Positions 31,904-32,268 of a DNA stretch of 32,268 bases are shown here, piece after piece. This DNA is from an uncultured Bacteroidia bacterium (lineage in GTDB: Bacteria > Bacteroidota > Bacteroidia > Bacteroidales > UBA932): NCBI GenBank assembly GCA_902795735.1, contig CADBMD010000076.1, positions 1-32,268 on the forward strand. Direction: 5' to 3'. The first letter of the stretch is position 1. Each line of letters begins with the position of its first letter. The translations under genes were made by a program, and so were the position numbers. The notes under the pieces were generated by a model that saw nothing but the letters and a program-made list of their open reading frames with translations, had not been told where the DNA came from and did no database searches.

Positions 31904-32268
31904 ATGAAGACTTCAAAAAACATTGATGCCGGCATAGCCCAGGGGGCGATTGACGGATTGACTTCACACGACATGATGTCTCGCTACGCCAACATCCTGA
32001 TGGACTACTGGTTCAAGTGAACGTTCGGTTCTGAAGGCAACAAACGCCTGCTCATCCTAGTACTCAGGGAGATTATCCCGGAGATGGACATCAAGGATCT
32101 TTCCTACACCAACAGGGAACATCACAGCCCCTTCCCTGATGAACACGGGGTCGTATTCGACATCGAATGCACTTCTGCCGACGGGACAAGGTTCGTCGTG
32201 GAGATGCAGCTCGCACAGCAGTATTTCCTCATGGAAAGAGCACTCTTCTACTCAACCTTCTCGGTTCA
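31904..32268 (+). pseudogene. Rpn family PD-(D/E)XK nuclease with premature TGA (partial)
   Basis: From ATG 31904 the frame encodes an Rpn-type start and a DYWFK segment, then a TGA at 32018-32020 (codon 39), then continues open to the window edge with the nuclease core VFDIEC...FVVEMQLA, aligned with the 23896 gene (same HGVVFDIEC / MERALFYSTFS words). At the stop position the 23896 copy has Arg (YWFKRTFG); a C-to-T change of CGA would give TGA. TGA is used as a normal stop elsewhere in this window, so recoding is unlikely. The 3' end lies outside. Confidence 0.85.

Noticed and set aside
32018..32020. TGA recoded as an amino acid in the Rpn gene
   Set aside because: TGA is a normal stop in several intact genes here (batA, batB, tsaE), and the position aligns with Arg in the sister copy, which points to a simple mutation.

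Overview
The window looks like a chromosomal segment of a Bacteroidales bacterium, probably a gut or rumen type with moderate-to-high GC. The evidence is a Bacteroides-type aerotolerance (Bat) operon, a cluster of fimbrillin-like lipoproteins, the two-part nucleoside kinase typical of the phylum, recurrent TAnnTTTG promoter boxes of the Bacteroidetes sigma factor, and little sign of strong Shine-Dalgarno sites. Genus cannot be fixed from the sequence alone.

Layout. Positions 1-5595 (+) hold the 3' end of an unidentified gene, then batA, batB, batC and a fused batD-batE, joined by 1-4 bp overlaps or short gaps: a membrane and periplasmic complex of two MIDAS von Willebrand proteins with TPR and Ig-like partners. 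Positions 5596-7076 carry no convincing gene and are packed with several repeat families. From 7077 to 11644 lie a nucleoside kinase (-), a secreted alpha/beta hydrolase (+) and the ComM/YifB AAA protein (+). From 11687 to 14629 (+) is an envelope cluster: a TM2 protein, a LolA-like exported protein and two related TPR/membrane proteins. From 14603 to 17916 (-) is a cell-wall/tRNA operon: TPR protein, EnvC-like amidase activator, TsaE. Malate dehydrogenase follows (-) with its own promoter and terminator. From 19168 to 23312 (+) are a possible 43-residue protein, a phosphopantetheinyl transferase, LemA, a DUF2207 protein and an acyltransferase-3 membrane protein.

Accessory part. Positions 23313-24835 hold decayed Rpn-type (PD-(D/E)XK) nuclease genes and a strong terminator. 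From 24857 to 30834 (-) is a fimbrial operon: an uncatalogued 59-residue ORF, a fimbrillin lipoprotein, a large lipoprotein with an AT-rich, Asn/Tyr-rich C-terminal adhesin-like module, and a second large pilin-like lipoprotein. Positions 30835-31903 form a second repeat island, followed by another Rpn gene broken by an in-frame TGA.

The most unusual signal is the repeat content. Two intergenic islands about 24 kb apart share a 51-53 bp tandem unit and a 29 bp hairpin unit. A third 43 bp unit is intergenic in the right island, and at the left edge of the window it lies in frame inside the coding sequence just upstream of batA.
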